A stretch of 64,000 nucleotides of DNA from Rhodanobacteraceae bacterium (lineage in GTDB: Bacteria; Pseudomonadota; Gammaproteobacteria; Xanthomonadales; Rhodanobacteraceae). How positions within the stretch are numbered: the stretch's first letter is position 1; each line of letters begins with the position of its first letter. Positions 21,849-32,019 of the stretch are shown in pieces. The stretch is taken from contig PLNP01000011.1 in NCBI GenBank assembly GCA_003142815.1, positions 102,951-166,950 of the forward strand. Direction: 5' to 3'. The position numbers and the translations under genes were made by a program. A model generated the notes under the pieces. The model did not search any database and had not been told where the DNA came from. It was given only the letters and a program-made list of their open reading frames with translations.

Positions 21849-22895
21849 TCAGGCTTTCCCTGAAGCGGCGAGCAGATTGGCCGGCAGCTGCATGGTCAGG
21901 CAATGCACGCTGCCGTTCTGCCAGATCAGCGGACGTGCGTCGACCGCAACGACTTCGCGCTCCGGATGTGCTGCGGCAACGACCTCGGCGGCGTGCGCAT
22001 CTGCTGCATCGCCGTAGGCAGGCATCACCACCGCATCGTTGACGATCAGGTAGTTCGCGTAGGATGACGCGAGCCGGCGGCCATCATCAATGATCGCGCG
22101 CGGCCACGGCAGTGAATGCAGACGATATGCGCGGCCATCAGCAGTGCGCAGGTTTGCGATTTCCTCGTGCATGCGCGCGAGTTCTTCGTAGTGCGGATCG
22201 GTCGGGTCATCGCAGGTCTGCAACACGATCGCATCGTCGGGTGCGAAGCGCGCGAGGGTGTCGATATGCGCGTCGGTATCGTCGCCCTGGAGATACCCGT
22301 AGTCGAGCCAGAGCACGCGTTCGGCGCCGAACGACTCCTTGAGCATCGTGCTCATTTCATCGCGCGACATCTGCGGATGGCGCTGATGCAGGCAACGCCA
22401 GGTGGTCAGGATCGTGCCGTTGCCATCGGATTCGATCGCGCCGCCTTCGAGCGCCCAGTCGATGCGCCGGTGTTCTGCCGCGCGGAACACGCCGCGCGCG
22501 ATCAGCGCTTCGATCAGGCGATCGTCGCAGCCACCTTCGAACTTGCCGCCCCAACCGGTGAAGCGGAAATCGACAAGGCGGAAAGCCGCGCCGTCGGTCA
22601 GCGTCAGCGGGCCGGAGTCGCGCAGCCAGGTGTCGTCGTAGGCGACTTCGACGAAACGCAGGTGGCCCATGTCGACGCCGGCTTCAGCAAGCAATCTTGC
22701 CGCGCGCTCGCGCACGGACGCGTCGGCGACGCAGACCAGCACCGGCTCGAAGCGCGCGATCGCCGCGGCCAGCGCGACATACGCGATCTCGATGCGGGGT
22801 AGGCGAGGGGCCCAGTCGGTGCCGGCGCACGGCCACGCAATAACCACCGCGGCCTGCGGTTCCCACTCCGCAGGCAGGCGAAAACGCGCCGTCAT
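21849..22895 (-). CDS. Agmatine deiminase family protein
   Basis: MTARFRLPAEWEPQAAVVIAWPCAGTDW..., LRDSGPLTL, LEGGAIESDGNGTILTT, DDTDAHIDTLARF. Confidence 0.92.
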   Translation of the reverse strand: MTARFRLPAEWEPQAAVVIAWPCAGTDWAPRLPRIEIAYVALAAAIARFEPVLVCVADASVRERAARLLAEAGVDMGHLRFVEVAYDDTWLRDSGPLTLTDGAAFRLVDFRFTGWGGKFEGGCDDRLIEALIARGVFRAAEHRRIDWALEGGAIESDGNGTILTTWRCLHQRHPQMSRDEMSTMLKESFGAERVLWLDYGYLQGDDTDAHIDTLARFAPDDAIVLQTCDDPTDPHYEELARMHEEIANLRTADGRAYRLHSLPWPRAIIDDGRRLASSYANYLIVNDAVVMPAYGDAADAHAAEVVAAAHPEREVVAVDARPLIWQNGSVHCLTMQLPANLLAASGKA

Positions 22896-22899
22896 CGGA

Positions 22900-23238
22900 T
22901 CAGGATTTTGGTGCGGCCGTCGAATCGAACACGCTGTGGATCACGCGGGTGCGCTCGAAATAGACGGTGTAGCCGCTGTAGTGCCAACGGTTGATGACCG
23001 GATGACGCGCCGAATCGCCGCCGGCGGGCGGCAATTTGTCGAGCGGAGCGCCGTAGCGCTTCTCGACTTGGGCCATGCTCATGCCGCGACTCGGCACGTT
23101 GCCGTGCTCGGTCGAGTAGTGGTGGTGTTGATGGTGCTTCTTGGCAGGCGTGGCCAGCGTGTCGGCATGCGCGCCAGGGACCAGCATCGCGGCGGCGGCG
23201 AGGGCGGACGCGGTAACGAGAACGTACTTCGCAAACAT
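22900..23238 (-). CDS. Small secreted hypothetical protein
   Basis: Signal peptide MFAKYVLVTASALAAAAMLVPGAHA; MSMAQVEKRYGAPLDKLPPAGGDSARHPVINRWHYSGYTVYFE. Confidence 0.7.
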   Translation of the reverse strand: MFAKYVLVTASALAAAAMLVPGAHADTLATPAKKHHQHHHYSTEHGNVPSRGMSMAQVEKRYGAPLDKLPPAGGDSARHPVINRWHYSGYTVYFERTRVIHSVFDSTAAPKS

Positions 23239-23382
23239 GGCTCAATTCCTTGTTCTGAAAAGAAGAACAGTCGACATTCCTGCACCAGCAAGCGCCTTTG
23301 TAGCAGAAGCCCGCGCACGGTTCCATGACCGCCGCGACCGATGCATGCTCGCCGTCTCGAACGCGCAGAAGTCCTAAAAACG

Positions 23383-23408
23383 AAAAAAGGCCACAGAGCG
23401 GCCCTTTT
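23383..23408 (-). terminator. Putative rho-independent terminator downstream of rpmJ
   Basis: On minus strand GGCCGCTCTGTGGCC followed by TTTTTT. Confidence 0.7.
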
Positions 23409-23435
23409 CATCGAAATCCGATAGCGGTGTTCCGC

Positions 23436-23561
23436 TCAGCGCTGGCGCGCCTTGAAACGCGGATTGCTCTTGCAGATCACGAATACCTTGCCGCGACGAC
23501 GCACGACCTTGCAGTCGCGATGGCGCTTCTTTGCGGACTTGAGGGACGACAGCACTTTCAT
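23436..23561 (-). CDS. rpmJ: 50S ribosomal protein L36
   Basis: [41 protein letters not shown]; 41 aa. Confidence 0.93.
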   Translation of the reverse strand: MKVLSSLKSAKKRHRDCKVVRRRGKVFVICKSNPRFKARQR

Positions 23562-23680
23562 GGAACGCCTCGCAACAGTTTCTGGACATGGAAAGCGCGG
23601 AATTGTAAGGGATTTCTGCGGGCATGGAAAGTGGTGGGTGGAAAATTGCGAGTGGTGGTCATCCACATATGTGGAACGGC

Positions 23681-23930
23681 GGATTCAACTGCGAAGTGCA
23701 ACACGTTTGAAGGAGGCGTCGAACACCCGCTGGGGTGTGCGGAAGCCTAGCCACCATGAAGTGGCAATGCCGTTTTTGGGTTGGTTGAGCTTGTCTTCGA
23801 TCTGTTGAAGGTTCGCCTCCGTGTAGGCACTGAGGTCGCAACCCTTGGGCAGGTGCTGACGCAGCAAACCGTTGGGGGAAAAGTGGTCAGGCTCATTTCT
23901 CCCTGAGCGCCCTTTCTGGAAAATCGCCAT
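23681..23930 (-). mobile_element. IS30-family transposase C-terminal remnant
   Basis: NGLLRQHLPKGCDLSAYTEANLQQIEDKLNQ...FRTPQRVFDASFKRVALRS resembles IS30 C-termini; N-terminal part absent. Confidence 0.75.
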
Positions 23931-24007
23931 CGGCGCGACTGGCTTTGAAGAGCCTTTCGTACCACGTACTTAGCGACTGTATCTTGCGTCGCAGGAGGAA
24001 AGTGTAG

Positions 24008-24333
24008 GAAATGAACCTGACCCCTATTTGTCGCTGGCACATTTTCTCGACGGGCTGGTGTTTTTCAAGCGCGGCAAGGACGACAGCCTGCTCGCGCGGC
24101 CGGTAGAGACGCGGGTGACGAACAACGTGGTGTTGAAAAAGTTGCGAGTGGCGTTCGAGCGGAAGGATGTCGACATGCACCAGATCCTCGAAGCCGCCGG
24201 CTTCCCGATCTCCAAGCCCGAACTCAACGCGTTGTTTCGCCAGGCCGGGCACAAGAACTTCCGCCTGTGCGGCGATCAGTTGTTGCGGAATTTTCTCAAA
24301 GGGTTGACGCTGCGGGTGCGGGGGATCGGCTGA
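24008..24333 (+). pseudogene. N-terminally truncated DUF1456 (YehS-like) gene
   Basis: SLAHFLDGLVFFKRGKDD...TNNVVLKKLRVAFERKDVDMHQILEAAGFPISKPELNALFRQAGHKNFRLCGDQLLRNFLKGLTLRVRG; first half missing, replaced by GAAATGAACCTGACCCC junction. Confidence 0.72.
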
Positions 24334-24429
24334 GCGTAAGTGGCTCTGACCCGCTTATCGCGTAAGACCTCCGCGATTCTTGTTTGATTTCTGGCGCCTA
24401 TTTCTCAACATTGATTGGTCCGCATTGCC

Positions 24430-25563
24430 ATGCATATCGATACCGAAGATTCGAAGCAATTGCTCGCCGAGGTCGGTCGCTTTGCCCGGGGACGCATTGC
24501 CGATGCCACGGCACACCCAGACGCGCCAATTGAATCTGTACTGCTGGAAGAACTCACGCGGGAAGCCAACAACCTTGGCATCCTTTCCCTGGCGACTGCC
24601 GAGAGTGGATTCAGTATATGGGAGGACTGCCACCAAGCCGAGGCAATGGCATTCAATATCGGAGCCCTCCGACATATCGGTTATGCAAACCCTGGGGTCG
24701 CCTTCGCATGGCACCGAATCGCCCTTGCCCGGTCCTTGGCCGAGCAGGTGGGTTTTGAACTGGATGAGGTCAACATTCTTGGCACAACGCTGGTATCGAC
24801 CGGGCACTACGGACTAGCGCGCACCAGTGTTTCAAGATGGCTCAAAGCAATCGATTTGCAAGACGATGAAGTCCGCCTGCTCACAGACTGGCTTGATCGA
24901 AGAGCGCATGCGACGACTGTGTATGCGCCGCAGGCGTGGCAGACCATGCTATGGCCGATATGGCGCAGCGGACGGATCGCATGGCAGCTTGTCGGACGCG
25001 ACAGTCTGGAAGTAAAGCCGTGCCGGGCTCAGCACGGGCTCGATGAGCTGTCCAGCTTCCAGGTTCGCGGAACGTCTGCATCGGGAGAGATCAGAGCGCC
25101 TGATGACGAGGAGTCCCGTTTCATTTACGGACGTCTGCTGAAAATGGACATGATCGGCCTACTTGCCATCGCGGCGGGCGCCCTAGTTCGCGGCCAGGAG
25201 CTTGCGCGCAATTACTCTACCATCCGCAAGCAGGGCGGAAAAATCATCGCCAGCCATTCGGCGGTCCAACAAATGCTCAGCGAAATCGAGGTCGCCCGAC
25301 ATCAGGCCGATGTTGCTCTTGACGCATTCGCACGACCTATCGATGAGATCGATCCAGGTGCGGTCGCAGCGACTCGGGCCAGCACCCACACATTGCTCTG
25401 CCATGCGGCGAACCAAGTCATGCAGGTGCATGGCGGTATCGGGTACATGCGTGAGGTTGGGCCGGAGAAACTAGTGCGTGATCAGAACATGCTGAAGCTA
25501 CTAGCCGGGGGAACGAGAGAAGTGTATTCCTTCCTGGCAGGATGGATTGGAGAGTTTGCATGA
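24430..25563 (+). CDS. Acyl-CoA dehydrogenase-like protein (ACAD1), noncanonical C-terminal motif
   Basis: ACAD C-terminal domain: YSTIRKQGGKIIASHSAVQQMLSEIEVARHQADVAL...QVMQVHGGIGYMREVGPEKLVRDQNMLKLLAGGTREVYSFL. Confidence 0.82.
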   Translation: MHIDTEDSKQLLAEVGRFARGRIADATAHPDAPIESVLLEELTREANNLGILSLATAESGFSIWEDCHQAEAMAFNIGALRHIGYANPGVAFAWHRIALARSLAEQVGFELDEVNILGTTLVSTGHYGLARTSVSRWLKAIDLQDDEVRLLTDWLDRRAHATTVYAPQAWQTMLWPIWRSGRIAWQLVGRDSLEVKPCRAQHGLDELSSFQVRGTSASGEIRAPDDEESRFIYGRLLKMDMIGLLAIAAGALVRGQELARNYSTIRKQGGKIIASHSAVQQMLSEIEVARHQADVALDAFARPIDEIDPGAVAATRASTHTLLCHAANQVMQVHGGIGYMREVGPEKLVRDQNMLKLLAGGTREVYSFLAGWIGEFA

Positions 25564-26933
25564 GTACGCTAAGCCACCTTCACGGACATCTGCCGACCAA
25601 TCATCCGTTGTCGCCACATTGGCAATTCCGGAATTTCCCGATGATAGGGCGCGTGCTTACGGATTACCCGGTCAGAGATCTTTGGGAAACCGATTTCGCG
25701 CGTCTACCTGGGCCTTTGGCAAAGCAACGTCGCAGGGCAAGAGCGTTCGCTGAGCAATACCTGCTGCCTGTCGCCGCTGAACTCGACCTTGCTCCTCACT
25801 TGCCGGCAGGCGAATGCCATCCTGCCGCCCACAGGATTCTTTGTGAAGCTGGTAGGCAAGGCTGGCTCAGCTACTTTCTGCCACGACCACTCGGGAGCAT
25901 GAAATGGCGCTCGGTGCGTTATGCCCCAATTTGGCAGTGCAGCATAATTGTCGAAGAATTCAGCAGGGCGTGCGGAGGGTTGATGTTGTTGCTGTCTGCC
26001 CATCACCTTGGCGTCATGCCTCTCGCGTTGTCGGGTAGCGTAAATACCATCCTGCGGTTTCTCGTTCCAGTATATCGAAGCTGTCAGCGTGGTGAGCCGC
26101 ACTTGGTCGCCTTTGCGATTACCGAACCGGGTGCAGGTTCGGATGCCGAGGAAGGGCACGGCGCGGCGGCCTATCGTCCTGGCGTCGTCGCGACGCCGAC
26201 CATCGGTGGATATCTGCTGAACGGGCGGAAATGCTATATCAGCGGAGGCGATCTTGCCAAGACAGCGACAGTGTTTGCAGCCCTTCACAGTGAGGGGATG
26301 GAGTCATGGACCTGTTTCTATGTCGATTGTGACGCTCCCGGCTTCAAAGTGGTCCGTACTGAACTCAAGATGGGGATGCGTGCCTCGGGTGCCGCGGAAA
26401 TCGAATTCACTGATGTGTTCGTACCCAATGACCGGATCATTGGTGGCCTTCGCAAAGGGTGGGCGCTCAACCGTGCCACGCTAAACGCGTCTCGCATTCC
26501 TGTCGCTTCTATGGGAGTAGGCTTCGCCAGAGCGGCCACCGAGACTGCGCTGGAGTTCGCCCGGCGGTACACCCTCGGCGGCAAGGCCCTGATCCACTAC
26601 CAAGATGTCCAGTTGCATCTTGCTACCATGGTTGCTGAAACCCGGGCAATCCGCAGCCTGGTTTGGGAGGAGGCGCGAGATGCCTGGCAACCCCGCCAGC
26701 TTAACGCATCGTTGTGCAAGTTTCACGCTACCGATCGAGCCCAGCACGTCTGCGAAATGGCAATGGATCTGCTGGCCGATCACGGCGGATTGCATGAGCA
26801 GAAATTAGAGAAAATTTTCCGCGACGTTCGACTCACCCGAATTTTTGAGGGTACGAATCAGATCAATCGATTGTCCTTGATCGAGGATTGGCAGGATCAA
26901 TTGATGAACTTCGATCAGGGCATAGGAGTGTGA
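25560..26933 (+). CDS. Acyl-CoA dehydrogenase (ACAD2)
   Basis: FAITEPGAGSDAEEGHG, GYLLNGRKCYISGG, LTRIFEGTNQINRLSLIEDW; ATGA overlap with ACAD1. Confidence 0.92.
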   Translation: MSTLSHLHGHLPTNHPLSPHWQFRNFPMIGRVLTDYPVRDLWETDFARLPGPLAKQRRRARAFAEQYLLPVAAELDLAPHLPAGECHPAAHRILCEAGRQGWLSYFLPRPLGSMKWRSVRYAPIWQCSIIVEEFSRACGGLMLLLSAHHLGVMPLALSGSVNTILRFLVPVYRSCQRGEPHLVAFAITEPGAGSDAEEGHGAAAYRPGVVATPTIGGYLLNGRKCYISGGDLAKTATVFAALHSEGMESWTCFYVDCDAPGFKVVRTELKMGMRASGAAEIEFTDVFVPNDRIIGGLRKGWALNRATLNASRIPVASMGVGFARAATETALEFARRYTLGGKALIHYQDVQLHLATMVAETRAIRSLVWEEARDAWQPRQLNASLCKFHATDRAQHVCEMAMDLLADHGGLHEQKLEKIFRDVRLTRIFEGTNQINRLSLIEDWQDQLMNFDQGIGV

Positions 26934-26935
26934 AG

Positions 26936-27721
26936 ATGACTGCATGGCAAAGTGACCCGTTTTTCCAGTATCCAAGAACTGCTTTCCCCACTACTGAGGG
27001 GAACGTCGACATGCCTATTTTGTATTACGACAACTCCCAGCTGATGGCGTTGTTCAGGGTTGACTACGACAAGGCGCAAGCCATGGTCTCCCCTCAAGGC
27101 CTGCAGGCAGTTCGCTTGGCTGGCGGAAAGGCTCTGGTGGGCGTTGCATTTTACGAATACCGTCAGACATCTATTGCTGACTACAACGAGGTAGGCGTAG
27201 CAATTGCGGTTGTTCCCAATGGAACGAAGATGCCAACGTTTCCGCTGTTGTCGATGTTCAATAGCCTCGACAAGATGTCTGTCGGCCTCTGTATCATTGA
27301 TCTCCCGGTCACCACGGCGGCGGCGTGTGCGGCGGGTCGGGAAATCTGGAGCTACCCCAAGTTCGTTACTCCGATTGGGTTTTCGCTGAAGGGGAATAGC
27401 TTCAACGGCACTGTGACTGATCCGGGCACCTCGGGTGAGTTGATCAGCCTGTCAGGGCAAGCCGGCATGGGTATTCGAGGACCGCTGCTGGATCTGATCC
27501 TGTATTCAAGCCACCAGGGCAAAATGTTGCGGACTTTGGTAAACACGCGTGGGGGTGCAAAAATCTGTCTGCCCGGATCGATTCGGCTCAAGGTTTCGGG
27601 CAGTTCCCATCCGATGGCGCAGCGACTTGCCGCTCTCGGTCTGAAAAACGCCAAACCGGCAATCGTGTTCCATACCCATGCGCTGCAGTTGCGCCTGAAT
27701 GCCGGAGCAGTGCTTCCATGA
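26936..27721 (+). CDS. Acetoacetate decarboxylase-family protein
   Basis: LFRVDYDKAQAMVSPQGLQAVRLAGGKALVGVAFYEYRQTSIADYNEVGVAIAV...AAGREIWSYPKFVTPIGF. Confidence 0.82.
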   Translation: MTAWQSDPFFQYPRTAFPTTEGNVDMPILYYDNSQLMALFRVDYDKAQAMVSPQGLQAVRLAGGKALVGVAFYEYRQTSIADYNEVGVAIAVVPNGTKMPTFPLLSMFNSLDKMSVGLCIIDLPVTTAAACAAGREIWSYPKFVTPIGFSLKGNSFNGTVTDPGTSGELISLSGQAGMGIRGPLLDLILYSSHQGKMLRTLVNTRGGAKICLPGSIRLKVSGSSHPMAQRLAALGLKNAKPAIVFHTHALQLRLNAGAVLP

Positions 27722-28524
27722 AGCCAGCAACTCGTCATGCGCTGGTCACTGGGGCCGCGTCCGGCATAGGGTGCGCCGTCGCCCGCCTGCTGGCAGAGCA
27801 AGGATGGACCGTGGGAATGGTCGACCTTGACGAAGGGGCAGTCGGCAGATTGGCTTCCCAATTGGGGAGTAACACCATGCCCTTGGCTGCGGACGTTACC
27901 GATCCGGTTTCCGTTGCCAATGCGTTTGCGAGATTCGGGCAATACGTTGACGGAAATCTCGACCTGCTGGTGAATTGTGCAGGACTTTTATACACCGGGC
28001 ATTTCGAGGAGCAACCGGCGAGCCAAATCGCTCGCTTGCTGGCGGTCAATAACCTGGGGCTTGCGCATTGTTGCCAAAGTGCATTGCCTCTGCTCAAGAG
28101 CAGTGCTGCGCTTGGCAGGCAACCAGCCGTCGTCAACCTTTCATCGGCTGCGTCGATCATCGGGATTCCAAGTATGGCAACCTATTCCGCCAGCAAGTTC
28201 TGGGTGCGTGGCTTCACGGAAGCGTTGGCAAGCGAATGGGCAAGATACGGAGTGGCGGTTCGCGACGTGCTCCCTCCGTTCGTCAATACCCCTATGCTCG
28301 AAACCAGTAGGGAAAATCTGTTTGTCAAAAGGTTAGGCGTCAACCTCAGTCCGCAAGACGTTGCGCAGCATGTGCTGGCCGCATCCGCCAGTGGGCCCCT
28401 GCATCATGCCGTTTCCTGGCGCTTCAAGTTGCTGCTCGCACTTGTTCGAGTTGTCCCACCCGCTCTCGTACGGGCTGCTCTGGCTTGGGTGGGAGGCTAT
28501 CGCCCTCGCCCCGGCAAGCTGTGA
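27718..28524 (+). CDS. Short-chain dehydrogenase/reductase
   Basis: ALVTGAASGIGCAVARLLAEQGW, NCAGLLY, NLSSAASIIGIPSMATYSASKFWVRGF. Confidence 0.93.
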   Translation: MKPATRHALVTGAASGIGCAVARLLAEQGWTVGMVDLDEGAVGRLASQLGSNTMPLAADVTDPVSVANAFARFGQYVDGNLDLLVNCAGLLYTGHFEEQPASQIARLLAVNNLGLAHCCQSALPLLKSSAALGRQPAVVNLSSAASIIGIPSMATYSASKFWVRGFTEALASEWARYGVAVRDVLPPFVNTPMLETSRENLFVKRLGVNLSPQDVAQHVLAASASGPLHHAVSWRFKLLLALVRVVPPALVRAALAWVGGYRPRPGKL

Positions 28525-28536
28525 ACAGCGTTTCAC

Positions 28537-28720
28537 CTACTTGGCGGATTCAACTACGAAGCGCGATGCTCGAAGGAAGCGAAGAAGACTTCGCTCGGCG
28601 TCTTGAATCCTAACGTTTTTCGAGGACGGTGGTTGAGCTTGTCTTCGATGATCCGAAGCTGTTCGTCGGTGAGTGCGTTCATGCTGGCACCCTTGGGACA
28701 ACGCAGTCGTTGCGCGCGAG
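28537..28720 (-). mobile_element. IS30-family transposase C-terminal remnant
   Basis: PKGASMNALTDEQLRIIEDKLNHRPRKTLGFKTPSEVFFASFEHRAS; shares GGCGGATTCAACTRCGAAGYGC with the 23.7 kb remnant. Confidence 0.78.
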
Positions 28721-28940
28721 ATCGTCGCCAAACCGCGCAGCCACCGCAACGATGTCGAGTGCATCGACAGCGGCCGCGAGGATCGGGCGCACGCGGTCGA
28801 TGGCAGCTTACGACGCGACCTCGCTCGATCGCGCACTGCATAGCTTTAACCCTTCAGGGAGAGAGCCGTTTCCTCACGCCGCCAGAATCGGCGTCGACTC
28901 GAATCCTGGACTGCCCAGGCAAAGCCGTACAATTGCCACC

Positions 28941-30194
28941 ATGACGACACAAACATCGGATGTGCTGGTTCTCGGCGGCGGCGTGATCGGGCTTTGCTGT
29001 GCGTACTATCTGCTCGAAGCCGGTCGCAGCGTGACGGTACTCGAACAAGGCACGATCGCCTGCGGCAGTTCGCATGGCAATTGCGGCACGCTGACGTCGA
29101 GCCACGCGATGCCGCTGGCGGCACCCGGCACGATCGGCACGTCGCTGCGCTGGCTGTTCAAGGCCGATGCACCGCTGCGCATCAGACCGCGCCTCGATCC
29201 GGCATTGCTGCGCTGGCTGTTCGGTTTCGCGGGACATTGCAACTGGAAGGATTTCGAGCGCGCGACCCGACTCAAGGCGCCGCTGTTGATTCGCTCGCGC
29301 GAACTGATCGAAGAGCTCGTGCACAAGGAACGCCTCGACTGCGAGTTCGAGGCGCTCGGTACGTTGAATGTGTTTCGCGATGCGGCCAATTTCGAGCATT
29401 CGCACGCGCTGCCTGCTGCGCTGGCCGCAGTCGGCATCCGCGTCGACGTGTTGGACGCGGCGAGTGTGCTTGCGCGCGAGCCCGCCCTGAAGCCCGGCGT
29501 TGTCGGCGCATTCTTCAATCCCGGTGACGCGCAACTGCGGCCCGATCGGTATGCGGCCGAACTCGCGCGCGTGGTGCGCGCGAAAGGTGGCCGCATCGAG
29601 GAACACACCTGCGTCGCCGGCATCGCACGCGATGGCGCGAGGGTGACGAAGGTGTCGACAGCGAACGGCGATTTCTTTGGTCGCGACGTTGTGCTCGCGC
29701 TCGGCGCGTGGTCGCCGCGGGTCGCACGTCAACTCGGGCTGCGCATTCCCATCCAGCCGGGCAAGGGTTATTCGATCACCTACACGCGACCGGCGCTGTG
29801 TCCGCGCATTCCGCTGACCTTGAAAGAGCCCAGCGTCTGCGTGACCGCGTGGGACTCGGGCTACCGTCTTGGCAGCACGATGGAATTCGCCGGTTACGAC
29901 ACATCACTCAACCGCGCACGGCTCAATGCGCTGAAGCGAGGCGCCGCCGAGTTCCTGCACGAGCCGGAAGGCCCTGCTGTCGTCGAGGAGTGGTACGGCT
30001 GGCGACCGATGACCCCTGACGATCTACCCATGCTCGGCAGGGCGCCGGGCGTCGATAATCTGGTTCTCGCGACCGGACACGGCATGCTCGGCGTGACGCT
30101 TTCCGCAGTCACTGGGTTGCTGACCTGCGAGGTTGTCACAGGCAGAAAACCGTCGTTCGATCTCGCGCCGTTCAACGCGGCGCGTTTTATCTAG
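28941..30194 (+). CDS. FAD-dependent oxidoreductase, D-amino-acid dehydrogenase type
   Basis: VLVLGGGVIGLCCAYYLLEAGRSVTVLEQGTIACGSSHGNCG...TGHGMLGVTLSAVTG. Confidence 0.88.
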   Translation: MTTQTSDVLVLGGGVIGLCCAYYLLEAGRSVTVLEQGTIACGSSHGNCGTLTSSHAMPLAAPGTIGTSLRWLFKADAPLRIRPRLDPALLRWLFGFAGHCNWKDFERATRLKAPLLIRSRELIEELVHKERLDCEFEALGTLNVFRDAANFEHSHALPAALAAVGIRVDVLDAASVLAREPALKPGVVGAFFNPGDAQLRPDRYAAELARVVRAKGGRIEEHTCVAGIARDGARVTKVSTANGDFFGRDVVLALGAWSPRVARQLGLRIPIQPGKGYSITYTRPALCPRIPLTLKEPSVCVTAWDSGYRLGSTMEFAGYDTSLNRARLNALKRGAAEFLHEPEGPAVVEEWYGWRPMTPDDLPMLGRAPGVDNLVLATGHGMLGVTLSAVTGLLTCEVVTGRKPSFDLAPFNAARFI

Positions 30195-30218
30195 ATCCAC
30201 CGGAACCAGAGGAAGTCC

Positions 30219-32015
30219 ATGTTTCATCGCCATCACGCTCTTGCCGTCCTGTTCGCGCTCGGAGCGTGCTTCGTCTCGATGACGTATGCGGCGGACACGG
30301 CGCACGATCCGGTCGAGTTCCAATGGGGCGTGCATATTCCGCTGCGCGATGGCGTGAAGCTCAACGCGACGTTGTACAAGCCGCGCGACCAGAAACAGCC
30401 ACTGCCGTGCGTGTTCACGCTGACTCCGTACATCGCGCAGAGCTACCATGATCGCGGCATGTATTTCGCCGCGCACGGCTATGTGTTCCTGACCGTCGAC
30501 GTGCGCGGTCGCGGCAATTCCGAGGGCGAGTTCACGCCGTTGCTGCAAGAGGCGAAGGACGGCCACGACGTCGTCGAATGGCTGGCCACCCAGCCGTACT
30601 GCGACGGCAAGGTCACGATGTGGGGCGGTTCCTACGCCGGCTACGACCAATGGGCGACTGCAAAGGAGTTTCCGCCACATCTCGCGACCATCGTGCCGGT
30701 CGCCTCACCGAAGCCCGGCGTCGACTATCCGATGCAGCACAACATGTTTTATGCCTACGATATGCAATGGCTGGCGCTGGTCGGCGGGCACACGTCACAG
30801 GAAAACATCTTCGGTGACAGCGCGTTCTGGAGCGCGCAGTTCCGGCGCTGGTACGAGGCGCATGCGCCGTTCAAGGAACTCGACCGCTACGTCGGCAATC
30901 CCTCGCCGATCTTCCAGACCTGGATTTCGCATCCGATGCAGGACGCGTATTGGGATAGCTTCAGCCCGACGCCGGAGCAGTACGCGAAGCTCGCGTTACC
31001 GATCCTCAGTATCTGCGGCCAGTACGACGGCGACCAACCCGGCGCACTCGCGTACTACCGCGACGATCAGCAATACGGTTCGGCCACGGCGAAGGCGAAG
31101 CACTATCTGATCATCGGTCCGTGGGACCACGCCGGCACGCGCACGCCGAAGGCCGACGTTGGCGGCCTCAAGTTCGGCCAGGCCGCGCTGCTCGACATGA
31201 ATGCGTTGCACAAGTCGTGGTACGACTGGACCTTGAAAGGCAGCGCGAAACCCGATTTCCTGAAGGACAAGGTCGCGTACTACGTCACCGGAGAGGAAAC
31301 CTGGCGCTATGCACCGACTCTGGATGCGGTGACCGCGCAAACGCAGCCGTGGTATCTCGACTCGGTGGCCGCGCGCGCGAACGATGTGTTCGCCGCGGGC
31401 GACCTGAAGCTCGACGAGGCCGCCAGCGGCAAGCCAGACCATTACGTCTACGATCCGCTCGATACCGGTTCCGCCGCGTGGGAACAGGAGGAATCGCCGA
31501 ATGGCCTGACCGATCAGCGCGGCGTGATGATGGCGTCCGGCAAGGCGCTGTTCTACCACTCGCCGATGTTCATGACGGACACCGACATCGCCGGCTTTTT
31601 CAAGCTCTCGGCCTGGATCGCGCTGGACCAGCCTGACACCGATCTCGCAGTCTACGTATTCGAGGTCAAACCTGACGGCAGCAGCGTATTCCTGGCCAGC
31701 GACGCGTTGCGCGCACGCCATCGCCAGAGCCTGCGTGCGGCGCAACGGGTCAAGCCCGGGGCCATCGAACGCTATGATTTCGACCATTTCACGTTCGTCG
31801 CGCGACGCATCGGCAAGGGCAGCCGCCTGCGTCTTGCGATTGGGCCGGTGAACTCGATGTATGCCGAGAAGAACTACAACACGGGCGGCGTCGTCGCCGA
31901 GGAATCGGGCAAGGACGCGCGCAAGGTCACGATCACGCTCTACCACGACGCGGCGCATCCGAGCGCGCTGTCGATGCCGATCGCAGCCGCCTCTTCAGTC
32001 GTCGCACGGAAGTAA
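30219..32015 (+). CDS. CocE/NonD-family hydrolase (X-Pro dipeptidyl-peptidase S15 type)
   Basis: [51 protein letters not shown]. Confidence 0.9.
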   Translation: MFHRHHALAVLFALGACFVSMTYAADTAHDPVEFQWGVHIPLRDGVKLNATLYKPRDQKQPLPCVFTLTPYIAQSYHDRGMYFAAHGYVFLTVDVRGRGNSEGEFTPLLQEAKDGHDVVEWLATQPYCDGKVTMWGGSYAGYDQWATAKEFPPHLATIVPVASPKPGVDYPMQHNMFYAYDMQWLALVGGHTSQENIFGDSAFWSAQFRRWYEAHAPFKELDRYVGNPSPIFQTWISHPMQDAYWDSFSPTPEQYAKLALPILSICGQYDGDQPGALAYYRDDQQYGSATAKAKHYLIIGPWDHAGTRTPKADVGGLKFGQAALLDMNALHKSWYDWTLKGSAKPDFLKDKVAYYVTGEETWRYAPTLDAVTAQTQPWYLDSVAARANDVFAAGDLKLDEAASGKPDHYVYDPLDTGSAAWEQEESPNGLTDQRGVMMASGKALFYHSPMFMTDTDIAGFFKLSAWIALDQPDTDLAVYVFEVKPDGSSVFLASDALRARHRQSLRAAQRVKPGAIERYDFDHFTFVARRIGKGSRLRLAIGPVNSMYAEKNYNTGGVVAEESGKDARKVTITLYHDAAHPSALSMPIAAASSVVARK

Positions 32016-32019
32016 CCGC

